NCBI GenBank assembly: GCA_963823525.1
Contig: CAWGLW010000006.1
Location: forward strand, 434,001 to 498,000
DNA from: CAWGLW01 sp963823525
GTDB lineage: Bacteria; Pseudomonadota; Gammaproteobacteria; Steroidobacterales; Steroidobacteraceae
Direction of reading: 5' to 3'
Length of the DNA stretch: 64,000 nt
This document shows positions 47,323 to 56,586 of the stretch, one piece after another; within the stretch, counting starts at the first letter, position 1, and every line of letters begins with the position of its first letter. The translations under genes and the position numbers were made by a program. Below the pieces are notes generated by a model that searched no databases, was not told where the DNA came from, and saw only the letters and a list, made by a program, of their open reading frames with translations.

Positions 47323-49254
47323 ATGGCTAGCGCTGTCCGCCTCAAGGATCACTGGGCCGAGCAACGGATGTTCGGCCGGCGCGTGATCGCGGCCATCATC
47401 TTGGTATTGCTTTGCCTGGCGATACTCGTCGCAAGACTGGTCTACCTGCAGGTCATCCGCTACGACTATTTCGCCGAGCTTTCGCAGGGCAACCGGATTC
47501 GAATCGACCCTGTGCCGCCCAGTCGCGGCCTGATCTACGATCGCAATGGCGTCCTGCTCGCGCTCAACCGGCCGGCCTACCAGCTCGAGGTCACTCGCGA
47601 GCAGACGCCTGACCTCGGCAAGACCCTGCAAGGGCTGGCCGACCTCGGCCTGCTGGAGGAAGACGAGCTTGAACGCATCGAAGGCACGATCAGGGCGCGC
47701 CGAAGCTTCAACGCGGTGCCGGTACGACTCCAGTTGACCGAACGCGAGCTGGCTCGATTCGCCGTGCATCGGCCGGATTTCCCGGGCGTCGAGGTTCGCC
47801 CGCGCCTGACCCGCCACTATCCCAATGGCGGCAGTGGGGTCCACGCCCTCGGCTATGTCGCGGCGATCAGCGAAAAAGACCAGGAGCGCATCGACCTCGC
47901 CAACTACGCCGGCACCACCCTGATCGGCAAGCTCGGTGTCGAGCGGTCCTACGAGGACGAATTACACGGTCAGACCGGCTACCAGCAATTGCTGGTCAAT
48001 GCCCAGGGGCGCAACGTCGAACGCGTCGGCTTGCAGACCCCGGAGTTGAAGCGCCGGGCGCCCGTGGCCGGCAACGACCTGATCCTCGCCATTGACGACG
48101 GGCTGCAGAAAATCATCGAGCAAGCCCTCGGTGGCCGACGTGCCGCCGTGGTCGCGATCGACCCGGCGAACGGCGATATTCTCGCGTACGTGAGCACGCC
48201 CACGTTCGATCCGAACGGGTTCGCCCGCGGCCTGACATACGCCGAGTACGACGAACTGCAGAACAACCTCGACAAGCCACTGTATGACCGCGCGTTGCGT
48301 GGTCTCTATCCGCCGGGTTCGACGATCAAGCCGCTGGTCGCGCTCGCCGCGCTGGAGGCAGGCGTCGTCACGAAGAATGAGTCCCACTGGTGTCGGGGCT
48401 ATTTCCAGCTGCCCCGATCGAGCCACCGGTACCGGGACTGGAAAAAGGGCGGCCACGGCACGATGAACATGCACAGTGCGATCGCCCAGTCCTGTGATAC
48501 GTACTTCTATGAGATGGCGAACCGGCTCGGGATTAACGCCCTGCACGATTTCCTGGTCCGTTTCGGGCTCGGCGGCGAAACGGGAATCGATATTGCCGGG
48601 GAGCGCAGCGGTGTCGTCCCTTCACCCGAATGGAAGAAGCAGGCATTCAAGCGCCGCGAACAGCAGATATGGTTTCCGGGCGAAACGGTCATCGCCGGCA
48701 TCGGCCAGGGCTATGTGCTAACGACGCCATTGCAACTCGCGCACGTGGCGGCCACGATTGCTTCGCGCGGCAAGCGCTTTGAGCCGAGGCTCGTGAGGGC
48801 CGTCCGCGACTCCGGCACAGGTGAGACCCGGGAACTTCCCGCGAAGGAACTGCCGCCGGTCGAATTGAAGGACCCGGCACACTGGGACGTCGTCATTGGC
48901 GGCATGATCGGTGTCTTGAACGATCCGCGAGGCACGGCGCGGCGTCAGCAGGCAGGCGCACCGTATACGATTGCCGGCAAGTCCGGGACGGCCCAGGTCT
49001 TTACGGTCGGCCAGAAGGAAAAGTACGACGAGAGCGAGATCAGCGAGCGCCTGCGTGACCACGCGCTGTTCATCGCCTTTGCACCGGCGGACGCGCCGAA
49101 ACTGGCGGTTGCGGTCCTGATAGAAAACGGGCGAAGTGGCAGCGGTGCGGCCGCACCGATTACCCGAGCCGTATTCGACGCCTACCTGTTGCCGCCCGAT
49201 GCGAATCAACCAATCATTCAGCCGACGACGGACGTCGCGGAAGAGACCGAATGA
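47323..49254 (+). CDS. mrdA: Penicillin-binding protein 2
   Basis: This 643-residue class B transpeptidase crosslinks peptidoglycan in the elongasome. An N-terminal helix (IAAIILVLLCLAILVARLVY) anchors it. The active serine is Ser333 in PPGSTIKPLVA (SxxK), with the SxN-type SCDTYF near residue 390 and KSGTAQ for KTG. It overlaps mrdB by four bases. Confidence 0.97.
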   Translation: MASAVRLKDHWAEQRMFGRRVIAAIILVLLCLAILVARLVYLQVIRYDYFAELSQGNRIRIDPVPPSRGLIYDRNGVLLALNRPAYQLEVTREQTPDLGKTLQGLADLGLLEEDELERIEGTIRARRSFNAVPVRLQLTERELARFAVHRPDFPGVEVRPRLTRHYPNGGSGVHALGYVAAISEKDQERIDLANYAGTTLIGKLGVERSYEDELHGQTGYQQLLVNAQGRNVERVGLQTPELKRRAPVAGNDLILAIDDGLQKIIEQALGGRRAAVVAIDPANGDILAYVSTPTFDPNGFARGLTYAEYDELQNNLDKPLYDRALRGLYPPGSTIKPLVALAALEAGVVTKNESHWCRGYFQLPRSSHRYRDWKKGGHGTMNMHSAIAQSCDTYFYEMANRLGINALHDFLVRFGLGGETGIDIAGERSGVVPSPEWKKQAFKRREQQIWFPGETVIAGIGQGYVLTTPLQLAHVAATIASRGKRFEPRLVRAVRDSGTGETRELPAKELPPVELKDPAHWDVVIGGMIGVLNDPRGTARRQQAGAPYTIAGKSGTAQVFTVGQKEKYDESEISERLRDHALFIAFAPADAPKLAVAVLIENGRSGSGAAAPITRAVFDAYLLPPDANQPIIQPTTDVAEETE

Positions 49255-50399
49255 GAAGCGAAATTGCCGGCCCCGGATATACGAGCCGCACACAGCGCAC
49301 GCTGACCGGTGGCGGCCGATTCCTGCAGGCACTGCACCTGGACGGCCCGCTACTGATGGCCGTGCTGGCCGTCTGCATCGCCGGGCTGATCGTGTTGTTC
49401 AGCGCAGCCGGCGACAACAGCGGTGCGTTTTCGCGCCAGGTGATCCGGCTGCTGCTGGCGCTTACCGTCATGCTGGTGACGGCCCAGATACCGCCGCGCC
49501 TATTGCGCGCGGGCGCACCCTGGCTGTACCTGGCGGGAGTTGTCCTGCTGGTACTGGTCGCGACCACCGGCCACGTGGCCATGGGTGCGCAGCGCTGGCT
49601 GGACCTTGGTTTCGTGCGCTTTCAACCTTCGGAGATCATGAAGATAGCTGTACCAATGGCCTGCGCCTGGCTGCTGCATGAGCAACCCCTGCCGCCAAAC
49701 TGGCGGCGCCTCGCGGTGCTCGCAGTCGGCATCCTGGTACCGACGCTGCTGATCGCCGAGCAACCGGATCTCGGCACGGCGTTGCTCGTGGCCACGGGCG
49801 GCGCGCTGGTGATCCTGCTCGCCGGCCTTCAGCTGCGCTATATTTTCGCGCTCGGTGCGCTGCTGCTCGGCGCGGCGCCCATCGTCTGGCACTTCCTGCA
49901 CGACTACCAGCGCCAGCGCGTGCTCACCTTCCTGAACCCGCAGAATGATCCGCTCGGTGCCGGCTATCACACGATTCAATCGCAGATTGCGATCGGATCG
50001 GGCGGCGTGTTCGGAAAAGGTTACATGAACGGCAGCCAGGCGCAGCTCGAATTCCTGCCCGAGCGTTCAACCGATTTCGTGTTTGCGGTGATCGGCGAAG
50101 AATGGGGACTGGTCGGGCTGCTGGTGCTGTTGACGCTGTACATGCTCGTGGTCGCGCGCGGCCTGTACATCGCCGTGCAGGCTCAGGACACGTTCTCCCG
50201 CCTTCTGGCCGGCAGTCTTACGCTGACTTTCGCGGTCTACCTGTTCATCAACTGCGGTATGGTGGCCGGGCTGCTGCCCGTGGTCGGTGTGCCGCTGCCA
50301 CTCGTATCCTATGGCGGCACGTCAATGGTGACCCTGATGGCAGGCTTCGGTATCCTGATGTCCATTCACTCGTCCCACCGAAAACTGGTTTCAACCTGA
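49251..50399 (+). CDS. mrdB: Rod shape-determining protein RodA
   Basis: This 382-residue SEDS glycosyltransferase polymerises lipid II together with PBP2. About ten membrane segments are seen, along with the SEDS signature stretches FQPSEIMKIAVPMACAWLL and VGVPLPLVSYGGTSMV. The catalytic aspartate is expected in the large periplasmic loop near AEQPDLGTALLVATGG. Its stop overlaps mltB (TGATG). Confidence 0.96.
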   Translation: MRSEIAGPGYTSRTQRTLTGGGRFLQALHLDGPLLMAVLAVCIAGLIVLFSAAGDNSGAFSRQVIRLLLALTVMLVTAQIPPRLLRAGAPWLYLAGVVLLVLVATTGHVAMGAQRWLDLGFVRFQPSEIMKIAVPMACAWLLHEQPLPPNWRRLAVLAVGILVPTLLIAEQPDLGTALLVATGGALVILLAGLQLRYIFALGALLLGAAPIVWHFLHDYQRQRVLTFLNPQNDPLGAGYHTIQSQIAIGSGGVFGKGYMNGSQAQLEFLPERSTDFVFAVIGEEWGLVGLLVLLTLYMLVVARGLYIAVQAQDTFSRLLAGSLTLTFAVYLFINCGMVAGLLPVVGVPLPLVSYGGTSMVTLMAGFGILMSIHSSHRKLVST

Positions 50400-51466
50400 T
50401 GCTTACCCGAACCTGGCTGCTCCAGCGGCCTCTCATGCTGCGCGCCTCGCTTGCCATCATGACCTGCGTCGCCCCCCTGACCGTGCAGGCGCTCGATGCG
50501 CAGCGTGAGGATGTGCAGGCGTTCATCAGCGAGATGCGCGAGCGTCACGGCTTCGACGGGCAGGCGCTTGATGCGGTCTTCGCCGGCGTAGAATCAAAGC
50601 AGTCGATCCTCGAGGCAATGCGCCGACCCGCCGAAAAGCGCCTCACCTGGCCCGCGTATCGCAACATCTTCATCACCGAGAAGCGCATCGCCGGCGGCGC
50701 GGAACTCGCCCGCGAGCAAAGTGCGGCGCTTGCGAAAGCCGCTGCGCGCGGCGTGCCGGTCAGTGTGATTGTCGCGATCACCGGCGTCGAGACGTTTTAC
50801 GGCGGTAACATCGGCAGTTACCGCGTGGTCGACGCCTTATCCACGCTGGCTTTCGACTATCCGCCGCGCAGCAGTTTCTTTCGCAAGGAACTCGAACAAT
50901 TCCTGCTGATGTCACGCGAGGAATCGCTGCCACCATCGGAGCCGGTCGGATCCTACGCCGGTGCCATGGGTATTCCCCAGTTCATGCCCAGCAGCTTTCG
51001 CGAATACGCGGTCGATGGCGACGGCGACGGACAGCGTGACCTCTGGGACAGTTGGGACGACGTATTTGCCAGCGTTGCGAACTACCTGAAGGTGCACGGC
51101 TGGCGCGATGGAGAACAGGTCATGGTCCCCGCGGATGTCAGCCGGGCACGCCTGCAGGGACTGGATACCGAGAACCTCAAGCTCGAAGAGACCGTCGCTT
51201 CGCTGCGGGCGCGCGGCATCGCATTCGACACACGCATGCCGGCACAGACGCCTGCCATGCTGGTCGAGTTACCCGACGAATCGACGCCAACGTATCGCGT
51301 TGCGTTCAATAACTTCTACGTCATAACCCGTTACAATCGCAGCCGGCTCTATGCCAGCGCCGTCAACGACCTCGCCGACTCCATTGGCGAGCGACTGCCC
51401 GGCGCCTCTCGGGTGCCCGAGCCAGCGAAGGACGGACCCGCGCCGTTCAGTTCCGGCGGGCGGTAA
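50399..51466 (+). CDS. mltB: Lytic murein transglycosylase B
   Basis: This 355-residue GH103 enzyme cleaves the glycan strand with formation of anhydro-muramic ends. It has a signal peptide (LASLAIMTCVAPLTVQALD-like; no clear lipobox, so probably soluble) and catalytic Glu131 in IVAITGVETFYGGNIG, then SYAGAMGIPQFMPSSFREYA. ATG 50399 overlaps the mrdB stop. The Cys in IMTCVAPL is not in a lipobox context. Confidence 0.93.
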   Translation: MLTRTWLLQRPLMLRASLAIMTCVAPLTVQALDAQREDVQAFISEMRERHGFDGQALDAVFAGVESKQSILEAMRRPAEKRLTWPAYRNIFITEKRIAGGAELAREQSAALAKAAARGVPVSVIVAITGVETFYGGNIGSYRVVDALSTLAFDYPPRSSFFRKELEQFLLMSREESLPPSEPVGSYAGAMGIPQFMPSSFREYAVDGDGDGQRDLWDSWDDVFASVANYLKVHGWRDGEQVMVPADVSRARLQGLDTENLKLEETVASLRARGIAFDTRMPAQTPAMLVELPDESTPTYRVAFNNFYVITRYNRSRLYASAVNDLADSIGERLPGASRVPEPAKDGPAPFSSGGR

Positions 51467-51518
51467 ACCCACGGTCAATCCGGCCATCAACCCAATACGC
51501 AGACATCAAGATTCATCA

Positions 51519-52736
51519 ATGAGACCTTTAAAAACCAGCCTTTCGCTGCTGTTCTTTTCGCTGGCCATCGCCGTTGCCGGCTGCTCCGGCAAAGACGAAT
51601 CGGCGCAGGAGCCTGCGGTCGACTCCAAGCCGGTCGCCGATCCGCAGACTGCCGATGCGGCCACGATACCGGTACCGGCACCGCCCGAACTCAACGCGCG
51701 CAGTTTTATCCTCATCGACGCCGGGAGTGGACGGGTCCTGGCCGAGTTTGAATCCGACTCGCGCCAGGAGCCCGCCAGCCTGACCAAGCTGATGACTGCG
51801 TACGGCGTGTTCAAGGCACTGAAAGAGGGCCGCATCAAGCTCGACGATGTCGTGACGATCAGCGAGAACGCGTGGAAGCAGGAAGGCTCGCGGATGTTCA
51901 TCGAGGTCGGCAAACAAGTATCGGTCGAGAACCTGATCCGCGGCATGATCGTGCAGTCGGGCAACGATGCGACGGTCGCGCTGGCCGAGCACGTCGCCGG
52001 CAGCGAGGCCGCGTTCGTGCAGATGATGAATGCTTATGCCGAACAACTCGGTATGAGCGGAACGCATTTTATGAACACCGCCGGGATGCCGGATCCCGAG
52101 CACTACATGACTGCTCGCGACGCCGCGACACTGACCTCGGCAATGATCAACGAGTTTCCTGATTATTACCGCTGGTATTCCGAGAAGGAATTCACCTGGA
52201 ACGGCATTGCGCAGCAGAATCGAAACGGACTGCTGTGGCGCGATCCGACGGTCGATGGCGTAAAAACCGGCCATACCGAGTCCGCCGGCTATTGCCTCGT
52301 GACCTCGGCGCTGCGCGACGAGATGCGCCTGGTCTCGGTGGTCCTGGGAACCGACTCGATGAAGGCACGTGAGAGCGCCAGCGCCGCGTTGCTCAACTAC
52401 GGTTTCAACTTCTTCGAAACAAAGCGCCTTTACGCGGCCAATGAACCGCTTTCGACTGCGCGCGTGTGGAAGGGGAAACAAAAAGAAGTGGGCCTGGTCC
52501 TCAAAAAAGACCTTGTGGTAACGGTCTCCCGCGGGAAAGCCGGGACCGTCAGGGCCGATTTCGACCTGCCCGAGCGGCTCGTGGCCCCCTTGTCGGCCGA
52601 TACGCCCCTGGGCGTCGCGAAGATCGTGGTCGACGGAGAAACCGTTGCCACGCATGAGTTATTCCCGGCACAGGACGTCGCGGCCGCCGGGTTATTCTCG
52701 CGCATGATCGACTCGGTACGCATGTCGTTCAACTGA
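51519..52736 (+). CDS. dacA: D-alanyl-D-alanine carboxypeptidase (PBP5/6 type) with lipobox
   Basis: This 405-residue S11-family enzyme trims the terminal D-Ala of stem peptides. The three motifs are Ser87-x-x-Lys90 (ASLTKLM), SGN at 147-149 and KTG at 249-251. The C-terminal DacA domain and the amphipathic tail (LFSRMIDSVRMSFN) are present. The N-terminus has a lipobox-like AVAGC at Cys22, followed by a charged linker; most DacA proteins have a plain signal peptide. ATG 51519 fits the signal peptide. Confidence 0.93.
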   Translation: MRPLKTSLSLLFFSLAIAVAGCSGKDESAQEPAVDSKPVADPQTADAATIPVPAPPELNARSFILIDAGSGRVLAEFESDSRQEPASLTKLMTAYGVFKALKEGRIKLDDVVTISENAWKQEGSRMFIEVGKQVSVENLIRGMIVQSGNDATVALAEHVAGSEAAFVQMMNAYAEQLGMSGTHFMNTAGMPDPEHYMTARDAATLTSAMINEFPDYYRWYSEKEFTWNGIAQQNRNGLLWRDPTVDGVKTGHTESAGYCLVTSALRDEMRLVSVVLGTDSMKARESASAALLNYGFNFFETKRLYAANEPLSTARVWKGKQKEVGLVLKKDLVVTVSRGKAGTVRADFDLPERLVAPLSADTPLGVAKIVVDGETVATHELFPAQDVAAAGLFSRMIDSVRMSFN

Positions 52737-52741
52737 CGGCC

Positions 52742-53614
52742 GTGAGCGTCCCGTTCGCCAGTTGTTACCTGAACGGGGATTTCCTGCCGCTGGCAGAGGC
52801 GCGCATTTCGCCGCTGGATCGCGGCTTCCTGTTCGCCGACGGCGTTTACGAGGTGGTCCCGGTGCACCGCGGCCGGCCGTTCCTGTTACGAGCACACCTC
52901 GACCGCCTCGCGCGCAGCCTTCGTGAGATCTCACTCGACGCGCCGCTGGACGAAGGCCAATGGGCCGGGGTGGTGGCGCAACTCACCGGTCGTGCCGGCG
53001 CCCCGGAACTGCTTGTTTACCTGCAGGTGACACGGGGCGCCGATACCGGACGCAACCACCTTTTTCCGAAGAGCGCGCGATCGACCGTTTTTGCTTTCGC
53101 CAGTCCCTACCCGGTACCCAGTGCCGCCACGCTCGATGCCGGCGTATCTGCCGTGACCATGGACGACATCCGGTGGAGCCGTTGCGACATCAAGTCGATC
53201 GCCCTGCTGCCCAACGTGCTGCAGCGCCAGCGAGCCTTTGAGCAGGGCGGCGACGAGGCGCTGCTGATTCGTGAAGGCGAACTCACCGAGGGCTCGTCGA
53301 GTACCGTTTTCATAGTCCGCGATGGAACGCTCGCGACACCGCCGAACAGTAATCGAATCCTGCCGGGCACCTCCCGTGAAGCCGTGCGCGGACTGGCTGA
53401 AGGCTGGCTGCCCGTCGACGTTCGGCGGATCGAGGCCGCGGAACTGCATGATTGCGACGAGATCTGGATTGCATCGGCCGGACGCGGCATATTGCCGGTG
53501 ACGCGGCTCGATGGCAGACCCGTCGGGTCCGGGCGGCCTGGTCCGCACTGGCAGGAAATTTACGCTCGCCTGCAGCGCCACCTCGATGAGATCGCATCAA
53601 CGCCGGCGCTCTGA
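52742..53614 (+). CDS. dat: D-amino-acid transaminase (class IV)
   Basis: This 290-residue fold-type IV PLP enzyme interconverts D-Ala and other D-amino acids with 2-oxo acids. The PLP lysine is expected to be Lys151 in RCDIKSIALLPNVL; EGELTEGSSSTVFIV and LPGTSREAVRGLAEG are the cofactor phosphate region. It uses GTG 52742, five bases after the dacA stop, so the two genes are one unit. A role in D-Ala recycling or supply is a plausible inference. Branched-chain aminotransferase is the main alternative. Confidence 0.88.
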   Translation: MSVPFASCYLNGDFLPLAEARISPLDRGFLFADGVYEVVPVHRGRPFLLRAHLDRLARSLREISLDAPLDEGQWAGVVAQLTGRAGAPELLVYLQVTRGADTGRNHLFPKSARSTVFAFASPYPVPSAATLDAGVSAVTMDDIRWSRCDIKSIALLPNVLQRQRAFEQGGDEALLIREGELTEGSSSTVFIVRDGTLATPPNSNRILPGTSREAVRGLAEGWLPVDVRRIEAAELHDCDEIWIASAGRGILPVTRLDGRPVGSGRPGPHWQEIYARLQRHLDEIASTPAL

Positions 53615-53663
53615 CGAACACACGGCTCCGCGCCGCCGGTGAGTCCATGACGCAGGAGGCTGA

Positions 53664-53927
53664 ATGACCGAAGAGACACTGTTCGAGTTTCCCTGTGACT
53701 TCCCGATAAAGATCATGGGCAAGTCCAGCGACGAATTCCGCAGCCTTGCGATTGGCATTGTCGCGCAGCACTTTGGCGACGTGCCGCCCGATCGCATCGA
53801 GGAACGCCCGAGCAGTGGCGGACAGTACCTGTCGATCACCTGCACCGTCAGGGCTGAAAGCAAGGCGCAGATCGATGCCTGCTACATGGAACTGACCGCC
53901 TGCCAGCAGGTGCTCGTCGCCCTCTGA
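53664..53927 (+). CDS. ybeD: DUF493 family protein YbeD
   Basis: This 87-residue small protein matches YbeD (ETLFEFPCDFPIKIMGK, VSCTVRAESKAQIDACYMEL-type). It has a ferredoxin-like alpha-beta fold and its function is unclear. It follows dat by 49 bases. In many relatives lipB-lipA come next; here they do not. Confidence 0.93.
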   Translation: MTEETLFEFPCDFPIKIMGKSSDEFRSLAIGIVAQHFGDVPPDRIEERPSSGGQYLSITCTVRAESKAQIDACYMELTACQQVLVAL

Positions 53928-54053
53928 AATCGGGCCTGCCGCCCCTGCACGACCAGGCCACCGGTTGGCTAACCGGGCTGAATCGCGGCACGGCCGCCTC
54001 GAAGGGCCGCACAATTCTGCTAGAGTGGAACGAAGAAGAAGAGGAGCCATCCG

Positions 54054-54551
54054 ATGGGTTGGGAAACAGACATGCGATCCGATACGCAGGCTCGCGGCAG
54101 AGGATTATTTCGCCAAATCCGCCGGCGAATCGTATCCGGCCCCGCAGCACGGGCCAGGCTGTCGCTGTCGCGCGGGCCCGGGGGCACTGCGCTGCTGCTG
54201 TGGCTGCTGCTGGGACCGGCCAGCCTCGGCTGGGCGGAGCCGCTGGCCAATACGCAGGCGTCCATCGACCGCGGCAAAGAGTTGTTCATGCGCAACTGTA
54301 CCGAGTGCCACGGTGCCGATGGCAAGGCCCAGCTCGATGTGGTCGCCGATGCAACCGACCTGACCGAACCCGCCGCCTACCTGAGCGGCAGCAGTCCGGA
54401 GGAGATTTTCCGCAGCATCAATGAAGGCGCGGGTGTCGCGATGCCCGCCTTCAACTGGCAGCTCGGCGGTGACCCGGACATCTGGAATCTCGTCAACTAC
54501 GTGCGCAGCCTTTGGCCCGAGGGTCAGCGGCCGCCACTGGTCGCGGAGTGA
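54054..54551 (+). CDS. c-type cytochrome, single haem
   Basis: This 165-residue protein has the haem motif CTECH (Cys82, Cys85, His86) in GKELFMRNCTECHGADG, and a candidate distal Met in GVAMPAFNWQ. The signal region is unusually long and arginine-rich (about 44 residues) before the hydrophobic core LLLWLLLGPASLGWA. ATG 54054 has GAGGAG upstream. It lies 53 bases before a Tat-exported ThDP enzyme and is likely its periplasmic electron acceptor; that pairing is inference. Confidence 0.9.
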   Translation: MGWETDMRSDTQARGRGLFRQIRRRIVSGPAARARLSLSRGPGGTALLLWLLLGPASLGWAEPLANTQASIDRGKELFMRNCTECHGADGKAQLDVVADATDLTEPAAYLSGSSPEEIFRSINEGAGVAMPAFNWQLGGDPDIWNLVNYVRSLWPEGQRPPLVAE

Positions 54552-54604
54552 CGGCAAAGCATCGATGCCGGGCAGACTCGGCTGAAGGAACGAAGGAGTC
54601 GGCA

Positions 54605-56584
54605 ATGGACAAGAAGCCCAGCGGCAGGCCTGAAGGTACGGACCAGAATCCGGCAACACCGCGGCTCTCCCGCCGCGATTTCATCCAGACATCGGCCGCC
54701 GGCCTCGGCGTAACTGCCGCCGGCCTCGTATCCTCGACCGTGGCCGTTGGCCAGGAGGCGGAAATCCCGTCGATCCGCATGGCCGATGCGTTCAAGGCTT
54801 CACTGGCCGAGGCGCCGAAGCCCGGCGAATTCGCCGGCCAGGGCATGAGCGGCGCGGAAGTCTTTGCTCAGCTCTGTAAACGGGAAGAGCTCTCTGCCCT
54901 GTTCTGCTGCCCCGGTAATTACACCGTGATCAATGCACTGGCCGCGGCCGGCATACCCAGCTACGGGGGTCGCACCGAAGGCTCGATGTGCGCGATGGCC
55001 GACGGCTACTCGCGCGTCACCGGAGAGGTGACCGCGGCCTCGGGCACCGAGGGGCCGGGGTTTACGAACATGATCATGAACATCGCCGCTGCACACCGTG
55101 CGCGTACGCCGCTGCTCGTGCTGGCCAGCAACATGACGATCGCCAGCGACGATCGCGAGGCCTTCATCCAGACCGGATACCAGCAGCCACAGACAGAAGG
55201 CATCCGAAAATACGGCAAGCGGCTGATAGACCCCTCCCGCGTTCACGAATACGGTGGCTATGCGTTCCGTAACCTCAAGAGCGGCGTGCCAGGCCCGGTG
55301 CATCTCGATTTTCCGGCCGAAGTCGCGAGGGCCAGCTTCAAGGACCCCTCTGAACTCAAGGATTTCTACACCAAGGCGCAATATCGGACCGACTCCCGCG
55401 CGTATCCCTCACCGGCGGATGTCACCTCCGCCGTTGCGATGATCGGGAAGGCCGAGCGTCCGCTGATCGTCGCCGGTCAGGGCGTGTTCCAGCGCCGAGC
55501 GTGGGACCCGCTGATGAAGGTCGCTGAAAAAGGCGACATCGCAGTGGTCACCTCAGGCCCGAGCCGCGGCTACTTTCCGGACGATCACCGCCTGGCCGTT
55601 GCCGCAGCACCCGATGCACTGTTGTCGGCCGACCTGGTCGTCTTTATTGGCCAGTACTGCATGCCGAGTCCGGGCGAGTACAAGTTCAACCCCGACATCA
55701 AGGCCATTCGCGTACACCCCAACGGCGAGGACCTCGGTCGCAACTGGCCGCTGGACCTTGGCATCGTCAGCGACGAGGCTGCATTTCTCGCGGCGCTCGA
55801 AGACGCGCTGCCGAAGCAGCGCCGCGCCGGCTGGGTCGACGAAATGGCGGCAGCCCGCAAGGCTTACCAGGACAAGGTCGATAAGATCTACGAGCTGGGC
55901 GTAAAGCACAGCAACACGACCGGGTTGCTGCACCCGGCCGTGATCGCGCACGACACCCAGGCGTTCATCGATGCCGCCGACGATCGCCTGGCGATCACCT
56001 CGGGAATCGGCGGCTGGACGATTGGTTTGTTCAGCGGCCATTTCGCACGCGCTTACCGGCCCGGCCAATTCGTGGTGCCGCCCTACCAGTACGCGGCCAT
56101 CGGGCCGGACATGGCCATGGTGATGGGTGTGTCCTGCGCGGTGCAGAATGGTGTGGGACCGCAAAAGGGCTACGAAGGCGCACCGAGTATCTGCATCACC
56201 TCCGATGCCGGTGTCGCCTACAGCCTGTTCGAACTCGACACCGCGCTGAAATACCGCTGGCCCACCATCACCATCGTCTACAACAACAACGCCTGGGGCG
56301 TCTGGCCGAACGCCGTGCGCTCGGCCCGCTCGATGCACATGTACCTTTTCCAGGAAAACCTGCGCTACGACAAGATGGCCGAGGGGCTTGGCGCACACGG
56401 TGCTTATGTGCGCACGCAGGCGGAATTCCAGGCCGCGCTCGCCCGCGCTTATAAGATAGCCAGGGACGAGAAGGTTTCCAGCCTGATCAACTGCCAGGGC
56501 CTGAAGGAATTCACCTCAGGCCGTGATTATCCGCCGGGTATCGCGCTGCCTCACGAGCCGGGCGTCGGGGCGGTCGCACACTGA
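54605..56584 (+). CDS. Tat-exported thiamine-diphosphate-dependent enzyme
   Basis: This 659-residue protein has the acetolactate synthase/pyruvate oxidase three-domain layout. An N-terminal Tat signal SRRDFIQTSAAGLG (Arg23, Arg24) precedes the PYR domain with the conserved catalytic Glu125 (RTEGSMCAMADGYSRVTG) and EGPGFTN; the middle domain follows; and the PP domain has Asp534 of ICITSDAGVAYS and Asn560-562 (YNNNAWG), the ThDP/Mg motif 26 residues apart. The motif begins SDA, not GDG. Folded export with cofactor fits Tat. The substrate is unknown. AAGGAG lies just upstream of ATG 54605. Confidence 0.88.
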   Translation: MDKKPSGRPEGTDQNPATPRLSRRDFIQTSAAGLGVTAAGLVSSTVAVGQEAEIPSIRMADAFKASLAEAPKPGEFAGQGMSGAEVFAQLCKREELSALFCCPGNYTVINALAAAGIPSYGGRTEGSMCAMADGYSRVTGEVTAASGTEGPGFTNMIMNIAAAHRARTPLLVLASNMTIASDDREAFIQTGYQQPQTEGIRKYGKRLIDPSRVHEYGGYAFRNLKSGVPGPVHLDFPAEVARASFKDPSELKDFYTKAQYRTDSRAYPSPADVTSAVAMIGKAERPLIVAGQGVFQRRAWDPLMKVAEKGDIAVVTSGPSRGYFPDDHRLAVAAAPDALLSADLVVFIGQYCMPSPGEYKFNPDIKAIRVHPNGEDLGRNWPLDLGIVSDEAAFLAALEDALPKQRRAGWVDEMAAARKAYQDKVDKIYELGVKHSNTTGLLHPAVIAHDTQAFIDAADDRLAITSGIGGWTIGLFSGHFARAYRPGQFVVPPYQYAAIGPDMAMVMGVSCAVQNGVGPQKGYEGAPSICITSDAGVAYSLFELDTALKYRWPTITIVYNNNAWGVWPNAVRSARSMHMYLFQENLRYDKMAEGLGAHGAYVRTQAEFQAALARAYKIARDEKVSSLINCQGLKEFTSGRDYPPGIALPHEPGVGAVAH

Positions 56585-56586
56585 TC

